DNA from: Spinacia oleracea
Lineage: Eukaryota; Streptophyta; Magnoliopsida; Caryophyllales; Amaranthaceae
Direction: 5' to 3'
Assembly (NCBI RefSeq): GCF_020520425.1
Contig: NC_079489.1
Location: 21,104,001 to 21,168,000 of the forward strand
DNA: 64,000 nt
This document shows, piece after piece, positions 25,724-36,909 of the stretch. The notes beneath the pieces are model-generated. The model saw only the letters and a list, made by a program, of their open reading frames with translations. It was not told the DNA's origin and made no database searches. Numbering within the stretch: position 1 is the stretch's first letter; every line of letters starts with the position of its first letter. The position numbers and the translations under genes were made by a program.

Positions 25724-27431
25724 CGGTTTTTTCATGAAATGCCCCTGAGGTTTGCAAAAACGCACCAAATACCCTCGCGTCTTTTGAATCACATAATATA
25801 CTCCTATTTTTTTTTCCAAGTTTGCACTAATTACCCCTAAACCGACCTTCCGTTAGTCCTCCGTTAATTAAGTCATGTTTATAATTCACCAAATGCCCCT
25901 ATTTATAAACTTATTGCACGATATACACCTATTGGTAAACTTATTTGCACCAAATACCCAAATTGCAGGAATTGAATTTAAGCCGCTCAAGTGTTGGATT
26001 GACTCATTGAATTATCAACCTTATGTGACTTTCCCAAACTTACCAAATCCTAATTACTCAGACCCAAAACTGAACCATACTTGAATTTACCCGAACTTCA
26101 TGGCAAAATTCATTGAATAATCTTGATAAACTAAGTGACAATATATCCAAATATGGGTCAACGAGAATTCGACCAAACTCTAACCAAACCCAGAATCTGC
26201 ATAGTAATTCTATCACATGAAATCTATGACCTAATCACCTACAGTAAACTGACTCAAAGGAACCCAATCTGATCGACTCCTTTTCCCTGTATATCCAAAT
26301 TTAGTGTGCTCATTTATCATGATTAGTTGATTACTCCATCCAAATTCAGTGTGCTCGCTTCTAGGAGATAAATTGATGTTACAGAAGTACTTGTTTAGTC
26401 AAAATAATTTTCTGTTTTGGACCTGGAACTGAAACGGATTTGTCACCCTAGACTACCAACTCAAAGCTCACTACATTAGCTAGTTGGATAAATTGATGTT
26501 ACATAAGTACTCGTTAATTAAGAAGACATACCCAGGGAACAGACTAGCTAGTACTAGAATGAATAAAATGAAATCGTATTACTATTTTTGCTACTCCAGA
26601 AAAAGAAAAACAACATTGGAGATTGAATTTTCACCATGAAAATGACTAATCAGTCCAGAGAAAGTTAATGATCGATCCAAAAACGAACAAACTGGATCAC
26701 ACTACTCCCTTTACCCACATTCAAATTCCTTCACCGTACAAGTTCAAGCAACCAATTAATGAATAATTAATACAAACAAATACCTAATTAACCCTCCAAG
26801 CCCAATTCCAACCACCAAATTATCGGCAGCGACGAAACATCCCCGAAGTCGGCATCGACGAAACAGAACTCACGCCAACCGGTGGAACAGCCGCTGGAGG
26901 TCCAGGCGGTATGGCGGATGTTGTTCCCAAAGGAGGTGTTGGCGGCGCATCCACTGTTGCGTCATCTGCCGAAATCAACGGCGAAATCTCCGGTGGCGGC
27001 GTAGCCATCGGCAAAACGTGCTTGTATGTCGACTTTTGGCTGCAAAGATAACCCTTGCAAAAAAAAAGTAGGAGACAGAAAGTCTAAAGTTGCGACTCTT
27101 GCAAATCTATCCAGATTTTTTAGGGTTCCAGTAGAATTCAAGGAGGAAGTAGAATTCAAGGAGGAGGAAGAACAGGGGAGAGGAGAGAGAAAGAAAAGAA
27201 GATGAGATTTTTTTTTTTTTGAATTTCTGTAAAACAATTACAGGTAAATCATGCCAAACCCAAATTAAGGGTAAAATGGTAAAATGCAATTAACGGCGGA
27301 CTAACGTCCGTTACCTCCAAGTGCATCTCATGAACAATACGAAAAAAATAGGGGTATATTATGTGATTCAAAAGACGCGAGGGTATTTGGTGCGTTTTTG
27401 CAAACCTCAGGGGCATTTCATGAAAAAACCG
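25724..27431. mobile_element. MULE with 9-bp target duplication, candidate Pack-MULE
   Basis: The 9-bp direct repeat TTTTGTATT flanks it at 25715-25723 and 27432-27440. The first 78 bp or so (25724 onward, CGGTTTTTTCATGAAATGCC) and the last 78 bp are near-identical inverted copies; weaker similarity continues to about 150 bp, including a shared GTTAGTCC-x-CCGTTAAT. No transposase is seen. A GC-rich island at 26820-27060 on the minus strand is compositionally unlike the rest and may be captured host DNA. Confidence 0.85.
26820..27008 (-). CDS. Short proline/alanine-rich ORF inside the MULE
   Basis: An open frame of about 62 codons, starting MATPPPEISPLISADDAT and ending FRRCR. Pro, Ala and Val dominate. 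Its GC content is much higher than the surrounding element, and a CT-rich leader precedes it on the same strand, as for a real 5' exon. I do not recognise the protein. It may be the first exon of a host gene carried by the MULE. Confidence 0.3.
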   Translation of the reverse strand: MATPPPEISPLISADDATVDAPPTPPLGTTSAIPPGPPAAVPPVGVSSVSSMPTSGMFRRCR

Positions 27432-27440
27432 TTTTGTATT

Positions 27441-28227
27441 TTTTGTTTTTTGGAAACTCAAAACCGACTTCATTAAATATGCTAGGAGGTTAAATATCCA
27501 AGTTTTGTTTTTATAATAAATATTTAAACTCCTAGCATAATATAAAGTAAAAACAAACTTGGATTTTTAGTCGCGCCCGTACCTCGTCTTCCTTAGTGAA
27601 GGCTTCTAGTTAGACATCTCGATCCATTGACTATTCCAATTAAAATAATATTAATGTTATAAAATTCTAGTCTAGTCCAGTCCAGTCAAATGTGGTCTTC
27701 AAGCTAATATGTTTTGGTTGTCCTTACTTATGTTTTATTAGTATCCTTTTAGGAATATTTATTTACTTATTTAGTATGTAGTACTCAGCTTTGCTGATTA
27801 TGTGCTTTATTTGTGTGTGTTGATCATTGCTATGCCTTATTGATCATGTGATGACCCATTTTGGTGAGCAGTCTCTAAGGATCAATAAGCACTTTCCATC
27901 TACGGGTTTGAAGATGATGCATCATTGGGTTCAGGATTGGAGAGCTTGTAGTTTAGTGCTAACATTCTAAGTTGGATTTGGTTTGTTTTAAGTGGACTTT
28001 AAATTATGTTGAATTTGGTTACATTGACTTTGTTTTCGTTGGTTAGTTTTGGAGCTAATTCCACAGTTGACTATTTATAAACTTAGAGCTAATTATTATG
28101 TTTTCCGTTGCAAAATTCTGAATAAGCCGATACGTTTTCACACGTGCGATAATTCCTTGATAAATCTTTACGTTTTATATTAAAAAGGTTATTTTAGAAA
28201 AGAAAGAATTATCGGGGTGTTAAAAAG
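27441..28227. other. Probable 5' LTR region of the Ty3 element
   Basis: No gene is seen. Sequence immediately before the primer-binding site ends CGGGGTGTTA, a form common at plant Ty3 LTR ends. The LTR start could lie near TGATGACCC at 27848, but no second LTR copy is present to prove it. AT-rich elsewhere. Confidence 0.35.
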
Positions 28228-29245
28228 TGGTATCAGAGCTATAGGTTTTTGACCCTTCAATTTGTGTCTGTTTTAAGTTTTAGGCGCCTAACTAACTATT
28301 ATTTACTTAAAACGAATTTTGTTGAATTAAGCTCCAAATAATTAAATTAAATAAATCAAAATATTTTCATTAATTTTCAATTTCGAATTAATTATTTTTC
28401 AAAAAGATTCCTAATTTTTATTTGGCCTAAAATCCTAAATTGTAGATGATTCGAAACTTTCTTTTTGGTTCGAATTAATTATTTTTCTTTGAATTTATTT
28501 TGAATTATTTTAAAATTTAATTCTCTTTGTTCGAGTTAATTAATTTCTTTTCTTCGAATATATTTATTTGAATTTATTCGGATTTTTTTTTTTAAAAAGG
28601 AAAAAGGGTTCAATTTTTTTTTTTTAGGAAACCTAAATTCTTTTGTTCGAATTAATCATGCATCTTCCTTTTCGAACTTATTTTAATTCTTATTTGAAAA
28701 TTAACAAAGAATAATAATTTATTAAACTTTTATTTTTATTTTATTTTCTTATTTTTCTATTATTCTCGTTTTATTTATTATTTAAATTACTTCAATGCTT
28801 TAGTTTATTCTAATTATAGTATGAGAGATGGGTAGTATAGGAAGGGCATGTAGGATAGAATTCTATGTACATTAGTAGCTAGTTAATTCTAGCATAAGTA
28901 GTTAATTGTTATGTGCAAGTGTTAAATGTTTAAATGTTGCATTTAAATGTGCATAAGAGAAATTATTTTATTCCACCAAAATTGTTATTTTATCATACTT
29001 TGATTATGGTTTCACTGAAAAATCGTTAGTGAGACCTTAAGTTGTTTCTTTCCGGAATAAAATATTTCTTTCCAAGTACACCAACATAGGATCCCTTGAG
29101 AAGATCGATGTCGAGACCGCACATCTCTTTATGAAGAAAGTGGTGTTTGGATGTGAATATTTTGCTAAGATACAAGAGCAACCCATCTTAATGAGAGAAG
29201 ATATCATAGCGCGCATCCACCATTGTTCATTGCTTACCTAACAAA

Positions 29246-29746
29246 ATGTCATACCTAGAGCTCAAAAATAGGTTTAAAGACATGCATTCTGATGATGGAA
29301 CACCAAATTTGGCTAAGTATGAGACTAGGGATGGTAGGTGGAGATATGACTCAGAGATCATGACCACCATTATTGAGGTAGCAGAAAGTGGGTTCAAGAA
29401 GGGTAGATACATAGGGAGTCATGCTTGGAATGCAGCTATAGAGGAACTTATGGGAGTTGGTGTAAATAACGATCTAGAAGGAAATGATGTAGTTGTGAAA
29501 GATGAGAATGTAGTGGTTGAGGTAGAGAACCCTAACCCAGTGGCCCATGAGCCTACCACTGAGATCTTTAGTGATTTAGATGTGGAGCCTGAAGGTGATG
29601 GTGAGGTGGCAAGCGAGCCTCATCAAAATGAAGACATGGAAGAAGACTTAGACCCGGAGGAAGAGTTCGACGATTCTGAAGATCTAGATTTCACTCTGCA
29701 AGTTTCCAAGGAAAGAACAGATAGGCAAGATGCGGCAAGCATTTGA
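29246..29746 (+). CDS. Acidic ORF upstream of gag in the Ty3 element
   Basis: 166 codons, starting MSYLELKNRFKDMHS and becoming very rich in Glu and Asp after about residue 100. Before the ATG, another frame (about 29060-29240, containing VETAHLFMKK) is also open, so a longer ancestral ORF may have been frameshifted. Plant Ty3 elements of the Tat/Ogre type are known to carry an extra ORF before gag; whether this is one is inference. I do not recognise the protein. Confidence 0.4.
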   Translation: MSYLELKNRFKDMHSDDGTPNLAKYETRDGRWRYDSEIMTTIIEVAESGFKKGRYIGSHAWNAAIEELMGVGVNNDLEGNDVVVKDENVVVEVENPNPVAHEPTTEIFSDLDVEPEGDGEVASEPHQNEDMEEDLDPEEEFDDSEDLDFTLQVSKERTDRQDAASI

Positions 29747-30266
29747 AGTTGTAATAGTTAGTTAATTCTCTTATGTTTTAAAGAATAAATAGCAAATCTA
29801 CAACGGTTAAAGTTAAAGCAATAGAAGTTTGAGTTGTTCTTTATTGTTTTCAAGGATGTAATAAACCTTTATAGAGTTAGAAATATAAGTTAAATTATTC
29901 TTTTGCCATTTTGAGAATTCCATAGTACTCCAAACTCTAAGTCGCACGCAAGGGATTAATTATTTTATTGTTTGCATACTCAATGTGAATTGTGGATCAA
30001 TTTAGTTGCCACAAAACTAGAGGAAATGAGGGGCGATCTAGACCCTCATGACCAATATGATCCAAAATGTTATGCCTTATGTGCAGAATGTGGATATTCT
30101 TTACGGATGAGTGACGATGATTACTCTAATATTATTGTACCTTCTGGAATAAGTGTTTGTTGATGCAATCTCAATGATCAAATCAAAAATTTCCTTTATA
30201 GAGAATACGTATGAGTTATGTATCGAACCTAAAGTAGAATATATTAATGTCAGGTCGCACTGTAGA

Positions 30267-31221
30267 ATGGCCAACAATAATGACCTAGCTGCTGCTATTC
30301 GGCTCTTGGCGGAAAAACTAACTCAGGATAGAACTGAGCGCCCCGATTCCGCTGGGGATATGTTTGAAAGGCTTGGTAAAGTTAAGCCACCATACTTCAA
30401 GGGGAAAGCATATCCTACCTTCCTAGAAAACTGGATTGGGGAGTTTGAAAAACTCTTTGGGGCGGTAAACTGTCCTGAAAACATGAGAGTAGGTCAAGAT
30501 GCATGTCCTATACCTAAAAGATGAGGCCGATCTATGGTGGAGAGAGAATGGAGCTAGGCTTAGTGCTGCGGAGGGATTTAACTGTGACTCATTTGTCGTT
30601 GCATTGAGGGGGAAGTTTTACCCTCCTTTTATGAGAAAACAAAAATCACAGGAATTCATAAACCTTAGAATGGGGAGTATGACAATCGCTGACTATAGCA
30701 AATTTATAGCACTGTCGAGGTTTGCCCCTGAGGTTGTAGCCACGGAGGAGCTAAAGGCTCAAAGGTTTGAACAAGGGTTGACTGATGAGATCCAGCTGGG
30801 ATTAGGTGGGGAAACCTTTACATCTTTAGATATTGTGCATGGGAGAGCTGCCCATATTTATGGCCTGCAGTCCAAAAGGGACAAGAAAAATGTTGCAGTT
30901 GGGGAGAAAACAAAAGACTTTAATACTGGGGGAAACCAAGAGAATATCAAAAGGAACAAGAATGGGAATGGAAATGGGAGTTTCGAAGGGAGAAACCGTC
31001 AGGGCAACAACAACTACAACAATATGAACCAGTATGAGAGAGTGTACCACAATAATATGTGCAGTAATAATCACCCTGGTAGAAACTGTAAGGGAGACTT
31101 AGTGACTTGCAACTACTGCCAGAAAAAAGGGCATAGAGAGTACGAGTGCTTCACTAAGAAGAAGAAGGGGCTGAATGGTAATGGGAGTGGTAACCAGGGG
31201 AAATCAGGGTTAACCATTTAG
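30267..31221 (+). pseudogene. Ty3 gag, frameshifted, with CCHC zinc knuckle
   Basis: Starts at ATG 30267 (MANNNDLAAAIRLLAEKL). The N-terminal half reads to about 30500; the frame then shifts by one near 30495 and continues with LKDEADLWWREN, a typical plant gag segment. The nucleocapsid knuckle CNYCQKKGHREYEC (C-x2-C-x4-H-x4-C) lies near 31109-31150. The gag frame ends early at 31221. A functional gag is not encoded as written. Confidence 0.75.
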
Positions 31222-31321
31222 GGAACCAAGGTTCGAAGCCTGTAGGGGCACAGGACAACCAGGGAAACCACAATAAGTCTGCCAATGAGAACAACAACCA
31301 TCATAAGGCTCCCGATAAACT

Positions 31322-31514
31322 GTTCGTGATGAGTAGAAATGAAGCTGAACGTTCTGCAGACGTAGTTTCTGGTACTTTCTCTATTAACTCCGTACTAGTT
31401 AAAACATTGTTTGATTCGGGGGAAACTTATTCTTTTGTTTCATCCTCTGTTGTTGAAAGTTTGAAGTTACTTGATTTTGAGGTGATTGCTCTACCTATTA
31501 GTATGCATTTCATA
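31322..31514 (+). pseudogene. Ty3 protease fragment
   Basis: Contains LFDSGETYSFVSSS, a form of the retroviral-type aspartic protease motif in which the position after DSG is Glu rather than the usual Ala. Homology ends after a further 20 or so codons, next to the Helitron. It lies in a different frame from the end of gag. Confidence 0.65.
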
Positions 31515-31794
31515 TTTTTATCTCTATTATATAAGCCAAGAGCTGAGGGGTTTTTAGTAAATTAACTTTTCGTGTCCCCCATGAAATTTACTAAAATACC
31601 CTTCACAGTTTAATTCCGAAACCCTTCGCGTTCTCTCTCATCCGCCGCTTCACTCTCACTGATGTTCTCTTTCCTCCCTTCACTCAAACTCTCCTCGATC
31701 TCACTCCCAAACCCTTCGCGTTCTCTCCCTCGATCTCATCCTCGATCTCACCTCAATTCATTCAATCAATTTTTTAAATTTTTTTTTTAATCAA

Positions 31795-31903
31795 ATGCGT
31801 TTCGTTGCTTCTCCTCTCAATCATCTGACTCCGACTTCTCACCAGCCCAACTCCTTCACTGAATCGGAGCTCCGTAATCTAGGGTTCATCGACGATTCTC
31901 AGG
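31795..31903 (+). pseudogene. Unidentified captured first exon in the Helitron
   Basis: A CT-rich leader (31630-31790, with TTCGCGTTCTCTC repeated) precedes an ATG and an open frame of 36 codons containing ESELRNLGFIDDSQ, then a CAG|GTTATG donor. This looks like the first exon of a host gene, perhaps the fragment that supplies a promoter. I could not identify the source. Confidence 0.35.
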
Positions 31904-32578
31904 TTATGATTTTCAGATTTAATTTATTTCTAATATTTAGTTCTCAGGTTATGGTTTTCAGCTTTAATCTGGTTGATGTTGTTCAATTTGTAGAAAAATT
32001 AATGAAAATCATGTTATTTGTTTTTGTAAACGCCGGCTTCTCTTTAATTACTAAAATTCAGTCATTTTTTCTCTGAAAATTTGAATCAATTTGTGCTTTT
32101 TTTGATTTTTTCTGAATTTATGAGTTATTTGTGATTTCTTTTTTGCTGAAATTGGATCTGTGATGGGATGAGAATGATGGAGAAATATGTAATAGTCGAA
32201 AATATTTTGAAATCTCGGGGCCTCTATTTGTGTTTTCTCTACTTTTTCGAATTTAAGATGGATCTCAATCCATCTGATGTCTGCAAATAATTATCTGGAT
32301 GGAAAATGCATGTTGGTTTGGCAAGAGTAGATCTTCTATTGATTGTTGCTGCTGCTATGTACTCTGTTTAATTCAACAATTGATTGATACAGAGTTGATT
32401 GATTTGGTTAATTGGTTTTGAATGATTTTTGAATTGTTCTAATGCAAATTCGTATTGGGTTGGACCTGATGGTATTGTTTGTTTCTTATGGTTGATTGAT
32501 ATGGATAATGCCATTAAATTTATTAAGAATTTAATAAATTCTATTGCAATGTTTGCTAAGAATGGTGCCGTGAAACAG

Positions 32579-32685
32579 ATGTGACATCCTTTTGATGCCA
32601 TCAAGATTTGAACCATGTGGACTAAATCAGCTTTATGCAATGAGATATGGAACAATACCAGTAGTTCACTCCACTGGAGGGCTTC
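32579..32685 (+). pseudogene. Captured starch synthase exon fragment
   Basis: After an AAACAG acceptor the frame reads [20 protein letters not shown], then [15 protein letters not shown]. This is the conserved C-terminal GT5 region of soluble starch synthases, closest to the SSI type as I recall it. Similarity is lost after GGLQDYE where the family reads GGLRDTV. Only this exon is present, so no enzyme can be made. Confidence 0.85.
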
Positions 32686-33069
32686 AAGATTACGAATCAG
32701 AATTTTATGGATAGCTTATGCTGCTTCATTTCAGTTTCTCAGGTATGGGATTAATCTATTTGTGGTATTTGCTCTTAATTTCCGAGTTTTACGAGTTCTA
32801 TTAATAGAGATATAAGCTGTTAAATTTTTTAGGCATCTTTAATTAATGATGGTTGATTATATATACTTCGTATGTTGTAATTGGTCAGCAATTGATGAAA
32901 CACGTTGCATGGATCAGACTGTATTTTATACTTGAATCGTGATTGAATCTGAAGATTGACATGACTATTATTAATTTGATCAGACTGAATCACATAATGG
33001 TGAAAAGTGTCTCATTTGATTGTAGGTTGAGGACCAAATTTTGAAAATCGTCGATTTAATTTTAACCAG

Positions 33070-33343
33070 ATGAAGCTGAAGATCAACAAAGCTTGCTATC
33101 TCAATTCCATATCTGTTCTTCCTCCTCACACCAGGTTTTTAACCTAAATTTCTTTCTTAAGTATTTGCTTAATTTTTCTGCAAATTTGTTTTTTCGATCT
33201 CTTGAAGCTTAATTTCTTCTTTATGGCGGTTTTTCGGCAATAATTGGAAGGAGATTGAGGTCGCAGCCGTCACATCAGTTCTCTCATGGATTTTCGTCAC
33301 AGCAGATCGGGGTTTTCTCTCAAATCTCTCAGAACTCCATTGA
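33070..33343 (+). pseudogene. Captured PRD3/PAIR1-like meiotic gene fragment (two exons)
   Basis: Exon 1 (33070-33134) starts MKLKINKACYLNSISVLPP and ends at a GT donor. Exon 2 starts at 33251 after AAG and reads RLRSQPSHQFSHGFSSQQ, then FSQISQNSID. The two join in phase. The MKLKINKAC...SISVLPP start and the Ser/Gln-rich follow-on match my recollection of PAIR1/PRD3, needed for meiotic double-strand breaks. The frame stops soon after, at a TGA near 33364. It is a 5' fragment that retained its intron. Confidence 0.65.
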
Positions 33344-34468
33344 CGTGATCGGTGATCCTCGCTGAAAATCAGGTCGTCTTCTCTCTCCTCTTGATTTTCC
33401 TTGCTTAATTGCTCATATTATCTGGTAAAATTAATGTTACTTAGAAATTGATTGAAATTCTGGAAAGTTTTGAAATGATTTTATTATTCATTTCAATTTT
33501 TTGGTGAATTAATTTGTAAATCACGCAGCGACGAAGGTGAATAATAGTATTAAGCCGTTGAGTATTATTAGGTTGACCCTCCTGTGATTGCAAAGACTCA
33601 AGCCATTTTTTTATAAATTTTTTCCTCGCGTGGTGTTTTTTTATGACTTAGATTTTGAATATCTAGCTATATTGTTGTGAATTTGTGATTGCCGAAAATA
33701 CTTATACTATTTTGATTTTTCACAATATCCGAAATACATGATATTCTGATTTGTTGCTGTTGTTTTAGGTTCATTTATGATTGCATTGCTAAAATATGTG
33801 CCTGGTTAGCTATATTTCCTATATATATGTAAATGTACTTCATACATGTTAGCTATATTACCGATTTGGTGGTTTCCTCTGTGTATTTGTTTGTCTTAGT
33901 TTACAGAAATTCATGATGCTCATATTCACCGTATTGAGTGGATTCATGATGTTCTTTCATATCCATATTTGTTTATCTTAACATGTGTTAGAGGTTTTAA
34001 TAATCTATGTAGAATGCATATTCTACAGCAGTTTTGTATTGGTGGTTTACCTGATTCTTACTGTTTGTGCCACCTATTGACTTCATCCGGCTGTGTAGAA
34101 TGCGTTAGGCCTGAATTTGTTTACTAAACACATCATTCATGGTTTTTGGTGTTGATTTATATGGACAATATTGGCATGATACCCTGTCAATGTTCAAATT
34201 TTTATAGAAATTATTAGTCAGTTCAAGTTTGAATAACCCTGCAGTTCACACATACACCAGTTGATTGAATAAGTCAGACCATGACTTACCGTTGAGCTGA
34301 CTTGATTAAGACTACAGATCATGACTGTAACCGCGTAGAAAATTCTGTACTCCGGATTAAGCTACTATAACCGTAGAAATAGTCGTGAATTCTTTTTGAT
34401 TAAGACTACAGAGCTGACTTGCTATTTCTTTGTTTCTAACTTGAAATTCTATTTTTTTTGAAAAATAG

Positions 34469-34643
34469 TTTTAAGGATGATGATGATGTTTTCGTTCTTG
34501 ATCAGATCAGTCCAGAGATAGCGTCCAAGAATTTTAGCAAAGAGATATTGAATAAGTTTGTACAGGATCACAAGTCGTTTTTGGGGAACAGGCTTCCGGC
34601 ATATGATGGCAATAAGAGCCTCTACACTGCAGGTCCTTTGCCT
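34469..34643 (+). pseudogene. Captured Argonaute exon fragment
   Basis: After an AAATAG acceptor the frame reads SPEIASKNFSKEILNKF, then LGNRLPAYDGNKSLYTAGPL. The PAYDG-x-KSLYTAGPLP signature is typical of the N-domain/linker region of AGO1/5-type plant Argonautes. Similarity ends after GPLP. No PAZ or PIWI part follows. Confidence 0.8.
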
Positions 34644-35659
34644 GGCCTTGCTGCAGGTAATAGGTTTATTCCTTATTGTCAGTTTGGTCAGCGCATCTGT
34701 TTTGGGTACAGAGGGAGATTAAGCATGTAAACAACCGAAAGCTTCGCTTAAGCGACCAATTTGGATCATACATCTACTAGAGATGTTTTTCGATTACTAC
34801 TACCGATGTTTCACGAACCCAAGACTAAGATCGAATTCCGTATACATCATTGTCTTCGTGGCTTATGTTGTTAGTTGGATGTTGTTTACTATATTTAGTA
34901 TGGTTAATTTATGTTGATGTGTCAATGTTTTGTATTCTATATTCTATGATTGATTGGAATCCCATTTGCTTGGGTTTAATTTTCAGCAATGGCTTGATGG
35001 TTTGATTTGAGTGATGATTGTTGCTGGAGATAGATATCAAGTTACTGGATGATTTAGTGAGTAATTGGATTTTGCAGGAAAGCAGTGATGCTCTAGACTG
35101 ATTTGGTGTGTTATCGGATTTCGTGTTTATTTTACAGGATGCATGTGTTTGTGATGACTAATTAGTTCAAAAGAAACTAATTTCTTTGATTGATTAAGTG
35201 TTTCTAGGGTTTAATTCAGTTAGTTTGTTATGAATTATGTTTCTTCTGTGCAGACATAGCACCAGTAAAAAAAAAACCCTGCCTAACTACAAAAAAAAGA
35301 GGCCACCTGCAGACATAGCATAGCACGCAGCAGAGACAGCAACAGAGAATAGAGAACGGCAACAGAGTGATTTTTCAAGGGATTTTGACTTTTCAGTAGT
35401 ACTGTATTGACTTTTACTTTATTTAAACGGAACAGTTGTTTGTTTTTCTTAGTTTGATTACGAATTAATTATGAATATTGAATTATGAGTGTTATGGAAT
35501 TAACTATTTAGATCCCGTGAAAATGCACACGGTGTATAATTTTTCGTTAGATGAAATCTGTGAACAAATTTTGTGGCATGCTATTTTTGGTGATTAGTTG
35601 CAATAAAACAATTTAAAGTTCTGAAATATGTCGCATGCATCGCATGCATATAAGACTAG

Positions 35660-36002
35660 TAGCTTTCCATAACTTTAGCAGTGACGCTTAGTTTAGCTCT
35701 AGTCTTAGTAGCCTAGCAGTAGTTTGTAGTCTTCCTCATGTATTGAAGAACTTCCAGTGGTTAGCGTCAGTGTATTTTCCACGCATTCAACCATGTAGGT
35801 ACATTTATTCATGATTTAATATTTTTCCAGTTTTTATTACGCACATATCAATAAATGATATTTATTTGCCTTGTATGATGTTATCTTAAACATTTTATTT
35901 CACATTAACTCTCTTAAAAACGAGTTTTAATTTGGTGATTTCTTAAGAAATTACTCGTTCACGAGCGAGATCTCTACATAAAAAGGTTAACCGTCCCTAA
36001 GG
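35660..36002. other. Spacer between Helitron and hAT element
   Basis: No gene is recognised. It may be old retrotransposon or LTR sequence split from the Ty3 relic by the Helitron, but this cannot be shown here. Confidence 0.3.
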
Positions 36003-36187
36003 GCTATACCCAGGGCCGACCCTGGGGCAGGGCATAAGGGGTCGTCGCCCTAGGCCCCAGGGGAAAAGGCCTAGCTAATATCTCTTAAGCTAATTAGATT
36101 TGAGATATATAATATATCATGCAAACTTGTATCAATTAGACACCGCAGCCCAGTGGTTATTTGCATGAAAAACACTAGAGGAAAAAA

Positions 36188-36475
36188 CATCATAAGTTGC
36201 CCTTAAAATAGGCTTATAAGTTGCCAATTGCAAGGGCAACATATGGGGGGGTCACTTTTGTGAAATTATCAAAGGTTGCCCTTAACAAGGGCAACTTATA
36301 ATCTTATAAGTTGCCCTTGTTTGCAACAAGGGCAACTTATGTTAAACTTATAAGTTGCCCTTGTCGCATACAAGGGCAACTTATAAGCTTCACATAAGTT
36401 GCTCTTGTTTGAAACAAGGGCAACTTATAAGCTTCACATAAGTTGCTCTTGTTGCAAACAAGGGCAACTTTTGAG
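36188..36475. repeat. Subterminal AAGTTGCCCTTG inverted repeats
   Basis: Repeated units of ATAAGTTGCCCTTG facing CAAGGGCAACTTAT form at least four successive hairpins with short loops such as TTTGCAA. They are the presumed transposase-binding repeats of the CACTA element. A diverged counterpart lies at 44222-44265. Confidence 0.85.
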
Positions 36476-36717
36476 TTTTTTTTTTTTTTTTTTTTTAAAA
36501 AAAATCTGCAATATAATTCCTGATATTTTGCAATATAAAATTCTGCATTATAATTTATAGAATACTGTTTCACCAAACATCATCTTGACATTCCTCAAAA
36601 ATAATATAAATTTCAAATTTCCAACAATATTTCCGAATTAATTCAAATATAATTAATTAAATCAATAAATAACAAAATAATGTAAGAGTCACGGATAACT
36701 ATAAGCCTGCTCTAATT

Positions 36718-36827
36718 ATTACACTGAGGGTAATTCACAATCGTTGAAGTAAGTAGCCCACTTGTCTCGAACTTCATCCAACTCCTCTTTGGTGAAGGGT
36801 CCCTCCCTTGCAGTTGTGAAAACCTTT
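36718..36827 (-). pseudogene. Unrecognised terminal exon-like ORF in the CACTA element
   Basis: After a TTTTAAAG acceptor the frame reads REGPFTKEELDEVRDKWATY and stops with TAA about 35 codons in. Codon pattern and charge suggest real protein, but I do not recognise it. It might be a third captured fragment or a remnant of an element-encoded gene. Confidence 0.35.
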
Positions 36828-36909
36828 AAAAGAACAACGTACATGCAAACCAATAAATTAAATTAAGTTTCATATGCGAAAACAGAAATTATATTGGTCA
36901 CGAAAACAA

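Larger units (their letters stand above)
28228..31514 (+). mobile_element. Truncated Ty3/gypsy retrotransposon (PBS, gag, protease start)
   Basis: The primer-binding site TGGTATCAGAGC (28228-28239) matches the initiator methionine tRNA. After about 1 kb of AT-rich leader come an acidic upstream ORF, broken gag and the start of protease. Homology stops just before the Helitron 5' end at 31521; reverse transcriptase, RNase H, integrase and the 3' LTR are absent from the window. Confidence 0.8.
31521..35659 (+). mobile_element. Gene-fragment-carrying Helitron (4.1 kb)
   Basis: The 5' end TCTCTATTATATAAGCC follows an A. The 3' end has a hairpin (GCATGC-ATC-GCATGC, 35632-35646 approximately), then a short spacer and CTAG at 35656-35659 followed by T. 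This gives 5'-A|TC...CTAG|T, the Helitron signature, and no target duplication is expected. No Rep/helicase gene is present, so it is non-autonomous. Pieces of at least three unrelated host genes lie inside in the + orientation: starch synthase, PRD3/PAIR1 and Argonaute. An internal CCGTG...CACGG hairpin near 35517 could mark an older 3' end. Confidence 0.75.

Noticed and set aside
32368-32815. ORFs on both strands around the starch synthase fragment
   Set aside because: The real similarity is in a different frame (32579-32685); the longer ORFs are shadows of it.
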